NCBI GenBank assembly: GCA_910583845.1
Contig: CAJUAB010000012.1
Location: 73,061 to 137,060 of the forward strand
Length of the DNA stretch: 64,000 nucleotides
Reading direction: 5' to 3'
Source of the DNA: an uncultured Acetatifactor sp.
Lineage (GTDB): Bacteria > Bacillota > Clostridia > Lachnospirales > Lachnospiraceae
Shown: positions 17,444-25,747 of the stretch, piece after piece
Layout: each line of letters starts with the position of its first letter
Numbering within the stretch: position 1 is the stretch's first letter
Notes under the pieces: generated by a model
Databases searched by the model: none
Told to the model about the DNA's origin: nothing
The model's input: the letters and a program-made list of their open reading frames with translations, nothing else
Translations under genes and position numbers: made by a program

Positions 17444-18094
17444 CTATCCGCGACTGCCCGGCCCGCCGCCCGCTTCCCGGAGGGCCTCCTCCGGGGTGCC
17501 GCCCATGGCGCCCGTGCCCCCTTCCACCACGCCGTCCCCTCTGAACACGCTCAGAAAGGTCCCGAAAAAGCAGCGCAGGTCCATCCTAAGTCCCATCTTT
17601 TCCACATATTCCCCGTCAAACCGTGCCTTCACCGGGATCTCCAGCTCATCCCTGCCGTTGATCTGGGCCCAGCCGGTGAGGCCGGGGCGGATATCGTTGG
17701 CACCGTATTTATCCCTTTCCTCAATCAGGTCATACTGGTTCCAGAGGGCGGGACGGGGCCCGACAATGGCCATATCTCCCTTCAGTATATTGAAAATCTG
17801 GGGCAGTTCATCCAGACTGGTCCTGCGCAGAAACTTCCCCACTCTGGTAATATACTGCTCCGGATTTTGCAGCAGATGGGTGGGGGTATCCTTCGGCGTG
17901 TCAATCCGCATGGTGCGGAACTTCAATATGGCAAAATGTGTCTTGTGGATTCCCACCCTCTTCTGGCGAAACAGCACCGGTCCCGGAGAGTCCGCCCTGA
18001 CGGCAAGTGTCAGGACAAGCAGCACCGGCGACAGCACGATCAGTCCCAGCAGAGACAGCATGAAATCCATTCCCCTCTTGACATGTACATACAT
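17444..18094 (-). CDS. Small phosphoglycosyl transferase (PglC/WbpL-function type, bacterial sugar transferase)
   Basis: 216 residues. One N-terminal re-entrant hydrophobic segment (about 10-32) is followed by the conserved core: FRQKRVGIHKTHFAILKFRT, then the RRTSLDELPQIFNILKGD catalytic Asp-Glu region and PALWNQYDLIEERDKYG. These monotopic enzymes move a sugar-1-phosphate from UDP-sugar to undecaprenyl phosphate and start each repeat unit. The start at 18094 has GGGAGG upstream; upstream in-frame codons have no support. It lies between the dehydratase and reductase that could make its donor. A second, larger enzyme of this superfamily is encoded at 24226-25635. Confidence 0.9.
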   Translation of the reverse strand: MYVHVKRGMDFMLSLLGLIVLSPVLLVLTLAVRADSPGPVLFRQKRVGIHKTHFAILKFRTMRIDTPKDTPTHLLQNPEQYITRVGKFLRRTSLDELPQIFNILKGDMAIVGPRPALWNQYDLIEERDKYGANDIRPGLTGWAQINGRDELEIPVKARFDGEYVEKMGLRMDLRCFFGTFLSVFRGDGVVEGGTGAMGGTPEEALREAGGGPGSRG

Positions 18095-18146
18095 AGATCC
18101 GTTTCCTCCCTTTACCGTCTCTCCTGACACGGGAACAGCCGCCAGA

Positions 18147-20054
18147 TCACCGGGCCCTCCCTCCCTGCTCCTCATACTGATAGCTGGGCACAATCTCCTG
18201 TACCAGAGCCCGGATGTCCTGAGACTCATTCAACGACGCCTCCCGCAGTCTCTCCAGCTGTCGCTCGAACAACGCATCGTCATACTCGATGGGTTTGCCG
18301 ATATAGATCATCCGGTTGGCCGTCTCCTTAAGTCCTTCCTCCCGCATCAGAAGCTCCTCATACATCTTCTCGCCGGGACGCAGGCCGGTGAACTCGATCC
18401 GGATGTCCTCATCCACCCGGTAGCCGGAGAGCTTGATCATATTTCTGGCAAGATCCAGTATTTTCATGGGTTCCCCCATATCCAGCACAAAGATCTCGCC
18501 GCCCCTGGCATAGGCTCCTGCCTGGAGAACCAGGGAGACCGCCTCCGGTATGGTCATAAAATACCGGATGATATCTGGGTGGGTCACTGTCACGGGCCCC
18601 CCTTTCTCAATTTGCTTCTTGAACAGGGGAACCACGCTGCCGTTGCTGCCCAGCACATTGCCGAAGCGCACGGCCACGTACTCCGTCTTGGACCTGCGGT
18701 TCATGTTCTGAATGACCATCTCGCAGATCCGCTTGGAAGCGCCCATGATGTTGGTGGGATTCACTGCCTTGTCCGTGGAAATCATCACGAATTTCCCCGT
18801 GCCGTACCGGTCCGCCGCCGTCGCCACCTTCAGGGTGCCGAACACATTGTTCTTCACAGCCTCATTGGGACTGTCCTCCATCAGCGGCACATGTTTGTGA
18901 GCCGCCGCATGGTACACAATATCGGGGTGATACTTTTCGAATATCTCCTCCACCCGCAGGGTGTTGCGCACGGACCCGATCAGCACCACCAGATCCAGCT
19001 CCGGGTAATCCCTCCACAGCTCCTGCTGGATCTCATAGGCGTTGTTCTCATAGATGTCCAGGATGATCAGCTGTCTCGGGCCGTGCCGGGCCACCTGCCT
19101 GCACAGCTCGCTTCCGATGGAGCCGCCGCCGCCGGTGACCAGCACCACCTTTTCCTGCACATAGCCGATAATCTCGTCCACATTCACCTCTATGGGGTCC
19201 CGGCCCAGCAGGTCCTCGATCTGCACCTCCCGCAGGTTGGACACATTCACATCTCCCTTGATGATCTGATACATTCCCGGCAGAATCTGTATCCGGCAGC
19301 CCGTCTCCTTGCAGATCTCCAGCAGAGGCTTTAATTTGGAGCGGCTTGCGGAGGGAATCGCGATGATAATCTCATTGATATCATATTTTTCCACACTCTC
19401 CATGATCTTTTCGCGCCCTCCCACAATGGGCACCCCCCGCAGATACTTGCCCTGACAGCCCGGGTTGTCATCGATGAAGCAGGCCACATGCATGCTCAGA
19501 TATTTGCTGGACTGTATCTCCTGTAAAATCGCGTTGCCGGAGGCCCCGGCCCCCACAATCATATAGTTCTGCCGCTCCGGCATCTTGTAGTGGCTGAGCC
19601 GTCTGTTCTGCAGCATCCGCAGAAAGCGGTAACTGAATCTCACGCCCCCGGCGCATATGGCCAGAAAGAGCGCGTAGAGAAAGGGAAAACTTCTGGGCAC
19701 ATAGGTGCCCAGCGCCCAATGCACCACCGGCTGCAGCGCGGCGCAGATCACCACGGCGATCACCACATTGACCATCTCCGTGTCCGAGGCGTACCGCCAC
19801 ACGCTGTTATACAGCCGGAAAATGTAAAAAATCAGCAGCGTAATCACCACATTGACAAAATAAGCCCCCTGAATCGCCTCCCAGAAATGCGGCTCTATGC
19901 TCATAAATCTGAAGTCATAGCGCACATACAGACTCAGCACCGAGGCCGCCAGCACAGCCAGCATGTCGCACACAATCAGCAGAATAATTCTGGTAACAGG
20001 TATTTTTAATATTCCCACTCGTATATCATGCAATTTCTTCACAGCAGCTCCCAT
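18147..20054 (-). CDS. Membrane-bound UDP-GlcNAc 4,6-dehydratase (PglF/WbpM/CapD type)
   Basis: About 635 residues: four N-terminal membrane helices (about 15-130), a CoA-binding-like Rossmann region (MIVGAGASGNAIL), then the catalytic SDR domain with VLVTGGGGSIGSELCRQV and VNPTNIMGASKR, in which Met replaces the usual catalytic Tyr as in WbpM and PglF. It makes UDP-2-acetamido-2,6-dideoxy-4-hexulose for bacillosamine, QuiNAc or FucNAc synthesis. The translation start may be the GTG at 20042, which has GGGAG 5 bases upstream; the ATG at 20054 has no ribosome site. A 60-bp palindromic element lies in the leader at 20128-20187. Confidence 0.93.
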   Translation of the reverse strand: MGAAVKKLHDIRVGILKIPVTRIILLIVCDMLAVLAASVLSLYVRYDFRFMSIEPHFWEAIQGAYFVNVVITLLIFYIFRLYNSVWRYASDTEMVNVVIAVVICAALQPVVHWALGTYVPRSFPFLYALFLAICAGGVRFSYRFLRMLQNRRLSHYKMPERQNYMIVGAGASGNAILQEIQSSKYLSMHVACFIDDNPGCQGKYLRGVPIVGGREKIMESVEKYDINEIIIAIPSASRSKLKPLLEICKETGCRIQILPGMYQIIKGDVNVSNLREVQIEDLLGRDPIEVNVDEIIGYVQEKVVLVTGGGGSIGSELCRQVARHGPRQLIILDIYENNAYEIQQELWRDYPELDLVVLIGSVRNTLRVEEIFEKYHPDIVYHAAAHKHVPLMEDSPNEAVKNNVFGTLKVATAADRYGTGKFVMISTDKAVNPTNIMGASKRICEMVIQNMNRRSKTEYVAVRFGNVLGSNGSVVPLFKKQIEKGGPVTVTHPDIIRYFMTIPEAVSLVLQAGAYARGGEIFVLDMGEPMKILDLARNMIKLSGYRVDEDIRIEFTGLRPGEKMYEELLMREEGLKETANRMIYIGKPIEYDDALFERQLERLREASLNESQDIRALVQEIVPSYQYEEQGGRAR

Positions 20055-20127
20055 CTGTCCGCCGCGGCGGGCACACGAATCTCACCGGGTGTAACATATA
20101 CTGACGGTCATTAAGATTTACCAAGTA

Positions 20128-20187
20128 ACCCGACTCACGAGCGACGGATGCTATAAATTGGTGGCAGACTTTATCGCTCGTGAGTAT
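20128..20187. repeat. 60-bp palindromic element, copy 1
   Basis: The ends are inverted repeats, ACTCACGAGCGA at the left and TCGCTCGTGAGT at the right, around an AT-rich centre. A second copy lies at 45302-45361 in the opposite orientation: the outer 15 bases at each end match exactly (allowing for strand) and only the central 30 bases differ. Here it lies between the polymerase gene stop (20199) and the dehydratase start (20054). No T-run follows the stem, so a simple terminator is unlikely. Confidence 0.8.
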
Positions 20188-20198
20188 AAGTCCGTACA

Positions 20199-21353
20199 TC
20201 AGTTGAATATCCAGTTCAGATAGGGCAGCAGCCGGACATTCACATCATAAGCCGAGCGCAGAAACAGGGCAAAATAGGCAGTAAATGCCAGAGCCGTTCC
20301 CGCCGTCAGCAATCGTCTTGCCATTTTGTTTTCAATCCCTCCAAGCAGATCCGGAATCAGAAAAATCTGTGGCAACACCAGATAGTATGCCACTCTGGAG
20401 ACTTCCGGAATGAACGCTCCGCAGGTATATAGTGCCAGACCGCCCAGATTCAGGAAAAAGTAAAATCTGTCGCGCCGGTTCTCCCAGAGGACTCTCCTGT
20501 TACAGAACAGGGATAAAACCAGCGTTCCCAGACATTTTCCGATATTGGTCAAAGAGTACTCCACCGTGTCAAACATGGAGTTTTCATAATAAGGATAAAT
20601 TTTAAAAATCACAAAGCGGTAGAGGTCTCTGCCAAACACCAGACTCAGAACCAGCAGCGCCCCCAGGACATAATGCCACCGCCTGAGCCGTATCCCGGAC
20701 AGCCAGTGGGCGCCCAGGTACAGCGGAATCACCACCAGCACCGATTTGTGGAATGTGGCCGCCGCCAGAATCCACAGGATAAATTTCAGGTATTCCCCCC
20801 TGCACACATATTTCACACTGTACAGCGCGATGCCCAGCACCAGGTAATAGCGCACGGAATTAAAACTGGAAAAATAATATCCGTTGGCCAGGAACAGGAA
20901 CAGAGATCCCAGAAACCAGTTTCCCTGTTCATAGACGGCTCTGAGGAAAAAATACACGGTCAGCAGGGAGAATATGCCGAATATGGGCAGGTAACTGTAC
21001 CCCTGCGTCCCGAAAAAGTACTGCATAAGACGCACCAGAGCGTTAAATCCGGGCTCCGACGACACATGTCTTCCCTGGGCGATCAGGCTGAACATACTGG
21101 TATAGACCCAGTAGTCGTTGCCGCTGGCAATCCGGCAGACGGACAGAGCCGACAGAATCCCGTATATGCCGCCGCAGATCCACAGATTCAGCGCCTGCTG
21201 CCGATTCAGGCCGCCCCGGCCGAGAGGCCTGCTCCCGCTCTCCGGCAGCGCCGGATTTGAGGGGCTGTCCATATGCAGTTGCACACTCTCCTTCGTGTCG
21301 CAGAAATACGCCATCAGCAGCACCAGGACCGTTACGCCCACAAACAAAACCAT
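20199..21353 (-). CDS. EpsG-family polysaccharide polymerase (Wzy-like)
   Basis: 384 residues with about ten membrane helices. The central part (ASGNDYWVYTSMF, GYSYLPIFGIFSLLTVYFFLRAVY and FFSSFNSVRYYLVLGIALYS) is characteristic of the EpsG family, which joins repeat units on the outer face of the membrane. A soluble proline-rich loop lies between helices one and two. The gene follows the GT2 gene by 4 bases. It is the only visible polymerase candidate in the cluster. Confidence 0.87.
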   Translation of the reverse strand: MVLFVGVTVLVLLMAYFCDTKESVQLHMDSPSNPALPESGSRPLGRGGLNRQQALNLWICGGIYGILSALSVCRIASGNDYWVYTSMFSLIAQGRHVSSEPGFNALVRLMQYFFGTQGYSYLPIFGIFSLLTVYFFLRAVYEQGNWFLGSLFLFLANGYYFSSFNSVRYYLVLGIALYSVKYVCRGEYLKFILWILAAATFHKSVLVVIPLYLGAHWLSGIRLRRWHYVLGALLVLSLVFGRDLYRFVIFKIYPYYENSMFDTVEYSLTNIGKCLGTLVLSLFCNRRVLWENRRDRFYFFLNLGGLALYTCGAFIPEVSRVAYYLVLPQIFLIPDLLGGIENKMARRLLTAGTALAFTAYFALFLRSAYDVNVRLLPYLNWIFN

Positions 21354-21357
21354 TTCT

Positions 21358-22341
21358 TTACTCCCGCCTGTATATCCGTTTTTTGCATGTATTGTAGAAT
21401 CCTGACCAGACCGGGCTCTCCGCCATCCTTGTCCGCAGAGGGGCCAGCGTGGCCAGAAGGATCAGCCGGTATCGCAGCCGCTGCCCCCTGCTCATGTAAA
21501 GCGCTGTGATCTCTCTGTGCTCCCGGGCGGAGCGTTTCCGGTTTTCCGGAGTCTCCGAGAATCCGCCCCCCTCATAGGAGGCCAGCGTCACGGGAATGTA
21601 TCTGGGCCGGGCATGTTCCCGAAAAAAGCACCACAGGAAATGCTCATAGTCCGCCCGCACCCGGTAAATGGGCTCATAACCCCGCTCCGCGAACAGGCTG
21701 TGATGATAAATGCAGGCCTGGTGGCAGGGAACATTGCGATAGCAGGCGAAATCGTCCATATGGGGGTTGGAGGCCACCACCTGCCCCCGCAGGGCATCAT
21801 AGATGTCCCCGTAGAATATCCTGGGACCATCGTCCGGGGCCGGATCATGGCTCTCCCCCGGTGTCCGGGCACGGCTTGTCCCTCGGTCCGTCTCCTGGCT
21901 CACCTCCGGTGTCCGGTCACGGCTTGTCCCTTGGTCCGCTTCCTGGCTCGCTCCCGGTGTCCGGGCAGAGCCCAGCTCACAATCCGCCCGGCCCAGGCAG
22001 CCACGGATCTCCGCCGCCGCCCGGGCCAGCGCCTGGTCCGAAGCGAAGGCATCCCCACAGTTCAGGAAATACAGATACTCCCCCCTGGCCTCCCTGGCCG
22101 CCTGGTTCATGCCCTCGTAGATGCCGGTATCCGGCTGCTCCAGAATCCGCACTCGCTCCTGGCCGTCCTGGCCGTCCAGCCAGGTCCGCAGCGCCTCCAG
22201 GGAACCGTCCCGGGAACCGCCGTCCTTGACGACCACTTCATAATCCCTGTAGTTTTGGCTGATCACGCTTCTCATGGTATCCACCAGCTTGCCGCCGGGA
22301 TTCAGAGATACGATCAGAATGCTGAACATCGGTGTTCTCAT
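21358..22341 (-). CDS. Family 2 glycosyltransferase with an internal 16-residue repeat insertion
   Basis: 327 residues. The GT-A core is intact: FSILIVSLNPGGKLVDTM, VKDGGSRDGS, GIYEGMNQAAREARG and LNCGD. Between about residues 123 and 166 there is an Arg-Thr-Pro-rich insertion made of a 16-residue unit repeated 2.6 times (RTPxxSQExDxGTSR); the fold resumes at RIFYGDIYDALRG. WcaE-like enzymes normally have a short loop here. The start at 22341 follows GAGGGAAG; the longer frame lacks a ribosome site. It overlaps the next GT2 gene by 4 bases. Confidence 0.88.
   Translation of the reverse strand: MRTPMFSILIVSLNPGGKLVDTMRSVISQNYRDYEVVVKDGGSRDGSLEALRTWLDGQDGQERVRILEQPDTGIYEGMNQAAREARGEYLYFLNCGDAFASDQALARAAAEIRGCLGRADCELGSARTPGASQEADQGTSRDRTPEVSQETDRGTSRARTPGESHDPAPDDGPRIFYGDIYDALRGQVVASNPHMDDFACYRNVPCHQACIYHHSLFAERGYEPIYRVRADYEHFLWCFFREHARPRYIPVTLASYEGGGFSETPENRKRSAREHREITALYMSRGQRLRYRLILLATLAPLRTRMAESPVWSGFYNTCKKRIYRRE
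21849..21972. repeat. 48-bp minisatellite inside the GT2 gene
   Basis: A 48-base unit starts at 21849, 21897 and 21945 (the last copy is partial), with a few substitutions between copies. Because 48 is a multiple of three, each gain or loss of a unit keeps the reading frame. The repeat lies within the catalytic region of the glycosyltransferase gene rather than at its end. Confidence 0.9.
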
Positions 22342-23123
22342 ATGCTTCCCTCTGCCTCCCTGATGCCCCTGCACATGATCTCCCAGGCCTGTCCGAGATG
22401 AATCTCCCCGCACACCGCGCCCCTGTGGGCCAGCAGGAACCGCAGAGCCATGGCGCGGGCCAGCGCTCCGTACAGATAGCGGTACAATACCCCTCTGTCA
22501 TAGAAAAATTTCTCGTTATACCCCGTAAACCAGGTGGATTCCCTCTCCCGCTCATGGCCTATGGCCACCGGCACCTTATAGGCCCTGAGTCCGGCGCGCA
22601 GGCAGTCCCGGATAAACAGACTGTCCTCCCCGTTGCTGTACCTGGCACCGCCGCCAAAGAGCAGGGAAAAGGTGATATTCTTCTGATGTATCCGCCGGGT
22701 GCGCACTGCCAGACTATAGGTGGGATAGCGTCCGCAGTTGTACCAGCGCACCCTGCCGGACTTCTCATTGTGGTAGGTCTCCCGCCCCGGCATGGCCTGT
22801 ACATTGAAAAAAAGCAGGTCCGCCGCAGGACGCTCCTCAAAGGCCTGCAGCACCTTCTGCTCATAGCCCGGCTCATAGATGATATCCTCATCCGCGAACA
22901 GGCTGATCTCCGCGGTGGCGCGCAGCAGGCTGTGATTGCGGCTGAGTCCCACCCCCCGCTCCGCCATGTGGAAGCACCTGATCTCATGCCCCTTCCACCG
23001 CAGGGTTTCATAGGCATACCGCTCTCCCTGGCTGACGATTATGGCGTCGCTGTCAATCCGCATCTTCTCCGCCAGCTCCCGGGGAGCCCCGTTTACCGCC
23101 GCCACCAATAATTGCAGAGTCAT
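22338..23123 (-). CDS. GT2-like glycosyltransferase
   Basis: 261 residues. It starts MTLQLLVAAVNGAPRELAEK and contains GVGLSRNHSLLRATAEI followed by SLFADEDIIYEPG, where the DED likely binds the metal-nucleotide. These features place it among GT-A enzymes related to GT2, although the N-terminus is not the usual VIxxYN type. It ends with a basic region near RFLLAHRGAVCGEIH. It overlaps both neighbours by 4 bases and so belongs to the same transcript. Confidence 0.75.
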   Translation of the reverse strand: MTLQLLVAAVNGAPRELAEKMRIDSDAIIVSQGERYAYETLRWKGHEIRCFHMAERGVGLSRNHSLLRATAEISLFADEDIIYEPGYEQKVLQAFEERPAADLLFFNVQAMPGRETYHNEKSGRVRWYNCGRYPTYSLAVRTRRIHQKNITFSLLFGGGARYSNGEDSLFIRDCLRAGLRAYKVPVAIGHERERESTWFTGYNEKFFYDRGVLYRYLYGALARAMALRFLLAHRGAVCGEIHLGQAWEIMCRGIREAEGSI

Positions 23124-24214
23124 ATTTCCCTCTTTCCGCAGGTCCGAAGCCCCGGCGCGCCTGCATGATTGCGCCCCCTGTTATGGCCCCATAGATAGTG
23201 CCGGATCAGTCGGTCATCCGCCATGGCCAGGATCATGGCGTCTACGGATATCCCCAGCTGGCCCAGCTGGCGCAGGATTTCCTCTATGGCTTTCCCCCTG
23301 TCAACCCCTGCCTGGACCGCCAGCAGGACGCCCTCCTGCTCCCGCAGCGACTCCCCTGCCTCCGGAGCCCGGAACAGGCAGGGAATTTCCCTGTACTCCC
23401 GCTCCCCGGCCTTCCCCAAAACCTCTGTCAGACCTTTCAGGTCCAGTTCCCCGTTTACCGCCGTGACGCCGATGCGCCTTTTATCCCGGAGCAGGCAGGC
23501 AAGCTGCGCCGCAAGCTCTCCGGAGGGCTTTCCCTCCCGGCTCACATACCCGGCCACAGGCACTCCATACCGCCGGGCCAGCGTCCCCGGCACCTGTATC
23601 CTCTCCTCCAGAATTTCATGAACCCCCAGCCCGAACAGCGCCGCGAAAGCGCCCAGCGCCGCCCCCAGCACACAGGCCCGCAGCGTCCGCAGATCCGGCA
23701 TGGCCAAGGCGGGCTCCCCCCTGTCCATCAGGCTTACTTCCCGGAGCTCTCTCTGTTTTTCTCCTATGGCAACCATGGCCTCCCCTGCTGCCCTGTCAAT
23801 TTCCCGCACCTTTTCCGGGTCCTCATGGGTGGTGCGGATATAACAGATCCGCAGGTCTGATATCAGTTCCGGCTCGAAGCTGGCGGCGAGTTCCTCCGCC
23901 GTCATGGAAAAGTTCAGTTTCTCCAGCATTTCCGCCATCATGGCCTCGCTCTTGAGAAGATCATTCCAGGTGTAGGAAGCAAAATAGGAGTAGGTCTGCT
24001 GGTCGCTGGGATCAACGGCATACTCCAGGTAGTATTTGCTCTCCATGGTATAGGGGATCACTCCGCCCAAAGTGACGTTTTTCACATAGTAGATACCGCC
24101 CGCAAACGCCATACCGGCCAGAGCGCCCGCAAGAACCACCCATATCCTGCGGACACAGAGCAGCCAGAAAAGCCTCATGTCAAAAGGTTCTTTTCCATAT
24201 TCACAATGCCACAT
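23120..24214 (-). CDS. Wzz-like chain-length protein fused to a degenerate BY-kinase-like domain
   Basis: 364 residues. A first membrane helix (about 22-45) is followed by an extracytoplasmic region with SYTWNDLLKSEAMM and a second helix near 180-200, the layout of Wzz/CapA co-polymerases. After the second helix a cytoplasmic domain resembles a CpsD/CapB tyrosine kinase: RRIGVTAVNGELDLKGLTEVL, then VLLAVQAGVDRGKAIEEIL and MILAMADD. The expected P-loop (GxGKS/T) is absent, and so is a Tyr-rich tail, so it is probably not an active kinase. It may bind a separate kinase or act structurally. The ATG has GGGAGGCG upstream. Confidence 0.75.
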   Translation of the reverse strand: MWHCEYGKEPFDMRLFWLLCVRRIWVVLAGALAGMAFAGGIYYVKNVTLGGVIPYTMESKYYLEYAVDPSDQQTYSYFASYTWNDLLKSEAMMAEMLEKLNFSMTAEELAASFEPELISDLRICYIRTTHEDPEKVREIDRAAGEAMVAIGEKQRELREVSLMDRGEPALAMPDLRTLRACVLGAALGAFAALFGLGVHEILEERIQVPGTLARRYGVPVAGYVSREGKPSGELAAQLACLLRDKRRIGVTAVNGELDLKGLTEVLGKAGEREYREIPCLFRAPEAGESLREQEGVLLAVQAGVDRGKAIEEILRQLGQLGISVDAMILAMADDRLIRHYLWGHNRGRNHAGAPGLRTCGKREI

Positions 24215-24225
24215 ACGCCGCCTCC

Positions 24226-25635
24226 CTACTTTTCCTCGTTTCGCATGGATTCCTTCAGCGCCGTGATCTGCTCGCTCTCCACGCCCTCCGTGCTGTCCGG
24301 CCAGAACAGCACCTTCAATGTCAGCAGCATAAGCTGGAGATCCAGCCAGGTAGAATAATTTTCGATGTAAGTCAGATCCAGCTTCAGCTTGTCATAAGGT
24401 GTGGTATTGTACTTTCCATAGACCTGCGCGTATCCGGCCAGACCGGCTTTCACCTTCATGCGGTACGCGAACTCAGGCATCATCTCCATATATTGAGCGA
24501 TAATCTCCGGCCTCTCCGGTCTGGGGCCGATGAAAGACATGTCCCCCCTGATAATATTGATCAGCTGGGGCAGCTCGTCGATTCTCACCTTCCGGATAAA
24601 CTTGCCCACAGGCGTAATACGGCCGTCGTTTTTCTGCGCCAGTCTGGCCACGCCGTCCTTCTCCGCGTCCACTCTCATGCTGCGGAACTTGAGAATATGG
24701 AACTGGCGCTGGTCCAGGGTGCAACGCACCTGCTTATACAGCACCGGTCCGCCGTCATATAGCTTGATCGCCGCGGCAGTGATCAGCATAATGGGCGAAG
24801 TGATCAGAAACAGCAGCACGGCAAACACCAGGTCAATCAGGCGTTTTATGAAACGCTGCTCCACGGTGAGGCTGTATTCCCGGGTCAATAAAATGGGCGT
24901 GTCAAAGAGATGCAGCTCCTCCGTCCCCCGTATGATGACATCCGTGATCTTGGGCATCATATAGACGCGGACAGACCTGGCATAACAGTATTTCATCAGG
25001 GCGTTCCTCTCCTGCGTGGGTATGTCCCAGATTACCACAGCCTGAAAGTCTCTGCGCTCATACCCTTCCGTGATCTCCTGGCAGACTTTCTCAAGTCCCT
25101 CCGATACATGGATATATTTTACGATGTCGTATTTGTCCCTGCGGCTTTGAAACTTGCCCACTATGCTCTCTATGGGCCTGTCTCCATGAACCAGCAGCAT
25201 TTTCCTGGGCGGAAATACCGTTTTGTAAATCCAATAGGCAATGTTATTCCACACCGCAATGATGATTATCTGCAGGATCATCATATAGATAAAGCAATGC
25301 GGCACAAAAAGCTGTTTGGCCATAATGGACAGCTGTGCGTACAGCAGCACCTCCGCCGCCAGGCTGGCAAAAACCTGGGAGAAGATCACCTCCCCGTTTT
25401 TCAGGTAGCCGATCCGCATGCCTCCGTACATATGCGAGAAGAAAAACAGCATCCCCACATAAAAGGCAATCTGCAGGGCGTCCGCGCGCCAATAGTAGCG
25501 TACGCCGGTACTGGCGGTGATGCTGGGGCTGAAATTGGTCTTCCAATAGTAAACAAAGACCAGCGACTCCAGCGCCAGACAAACCCCGGACAGGGCCAGC
25601 AATATAATTCTTTTAGAAGTTTCCAGTTTCCGCAT
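24226..25635 (-). CDS. Polyprenyl glycosylphosphotransferase (WbaP-like, large form)
   Basis: 469 residues: four N-terminal membrane helices (about 10-135), a Rossmann-like middle region, and a C-terminal transferase domain with YKQVRCTLDQRQFHILKFRS, VRIDELPQLINIIRGDMS and GPRPERPEI. It starts repeat-unit synthesis by attaching a sugar-1-phosphate (often galactose or glucose) to undecaprenyl phosphate. The ATG at 25635 has AGAAGG upstream and is preferred to the ATG at 25674, which has none. This is the first of two priming enzymes in the cluster. Confidence 0.92.
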   Translation of the reverse strand: MRKLETSKRIILLALSGVCLALESLVFVYYWKTNFSPSITASTGVRYYWRADALQIAFYVGMLFFFSHMYGGMRIGYLKNGEVIFSQVFASLAAEVLLYAQLSIMAKQLFVPHCFIYMMILQIIIIAVWNNIAYWIYKTVFPPRKMLLVHGDRPIESIVGKFQSRRDKYDIVKYIHVSEGLEKVCQEITEGYERRDFQAVVIWDIPTQERNALMKYCYARSVRVYMMPKITDVIIRGTEELHLFDTPILLTREYSLTVEQRFIKRLIDLVFAVLLFLITSPIMLITAAAIKLYDGGPVLYKQVRCTLDQRQFHILKFRSMRVDAEKDGVARLAQKNDGRITPVGKFIRKVRIDELPQLINIIRGDMSFIGPRPERPEIIAQYMEMMPEFAYRMKVKAGLAGYAQVYGKYNTTPYDKLKLDLTYIENYSTWLDLQLMLLTLKVLFWPDSTEGVESEQITALKESMRNEEK

Positions 25636-25747
25636 TCCCGTATCCTTCTTACTTTGGTGTATCGCGTCCGCCATACCGGCGGAGTAATGATCAAAAAAAG
25701 ATTATAGCATACTTCCCATATCCCGTCCACAGGAGAATCCGCTCCGG

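Noticed and set aside
16389..19334. A 981-codon open frame on the plus strand opposite the reductase, transferase and dehydratase genes
   Set aside because: Its translation has no recognisable domain, is rich in His/Pro/Gln/Arg as expected for the complement of GC-rich genes, and the minus-strand genes beneath it are all clear families with ribosome sites.
21849..21972. The 48-bp repeats as a CRISPR-like array
   Set aside because: There are no spacers between units, the repeats are in frame inside an intact gene, and no cas gene is near.
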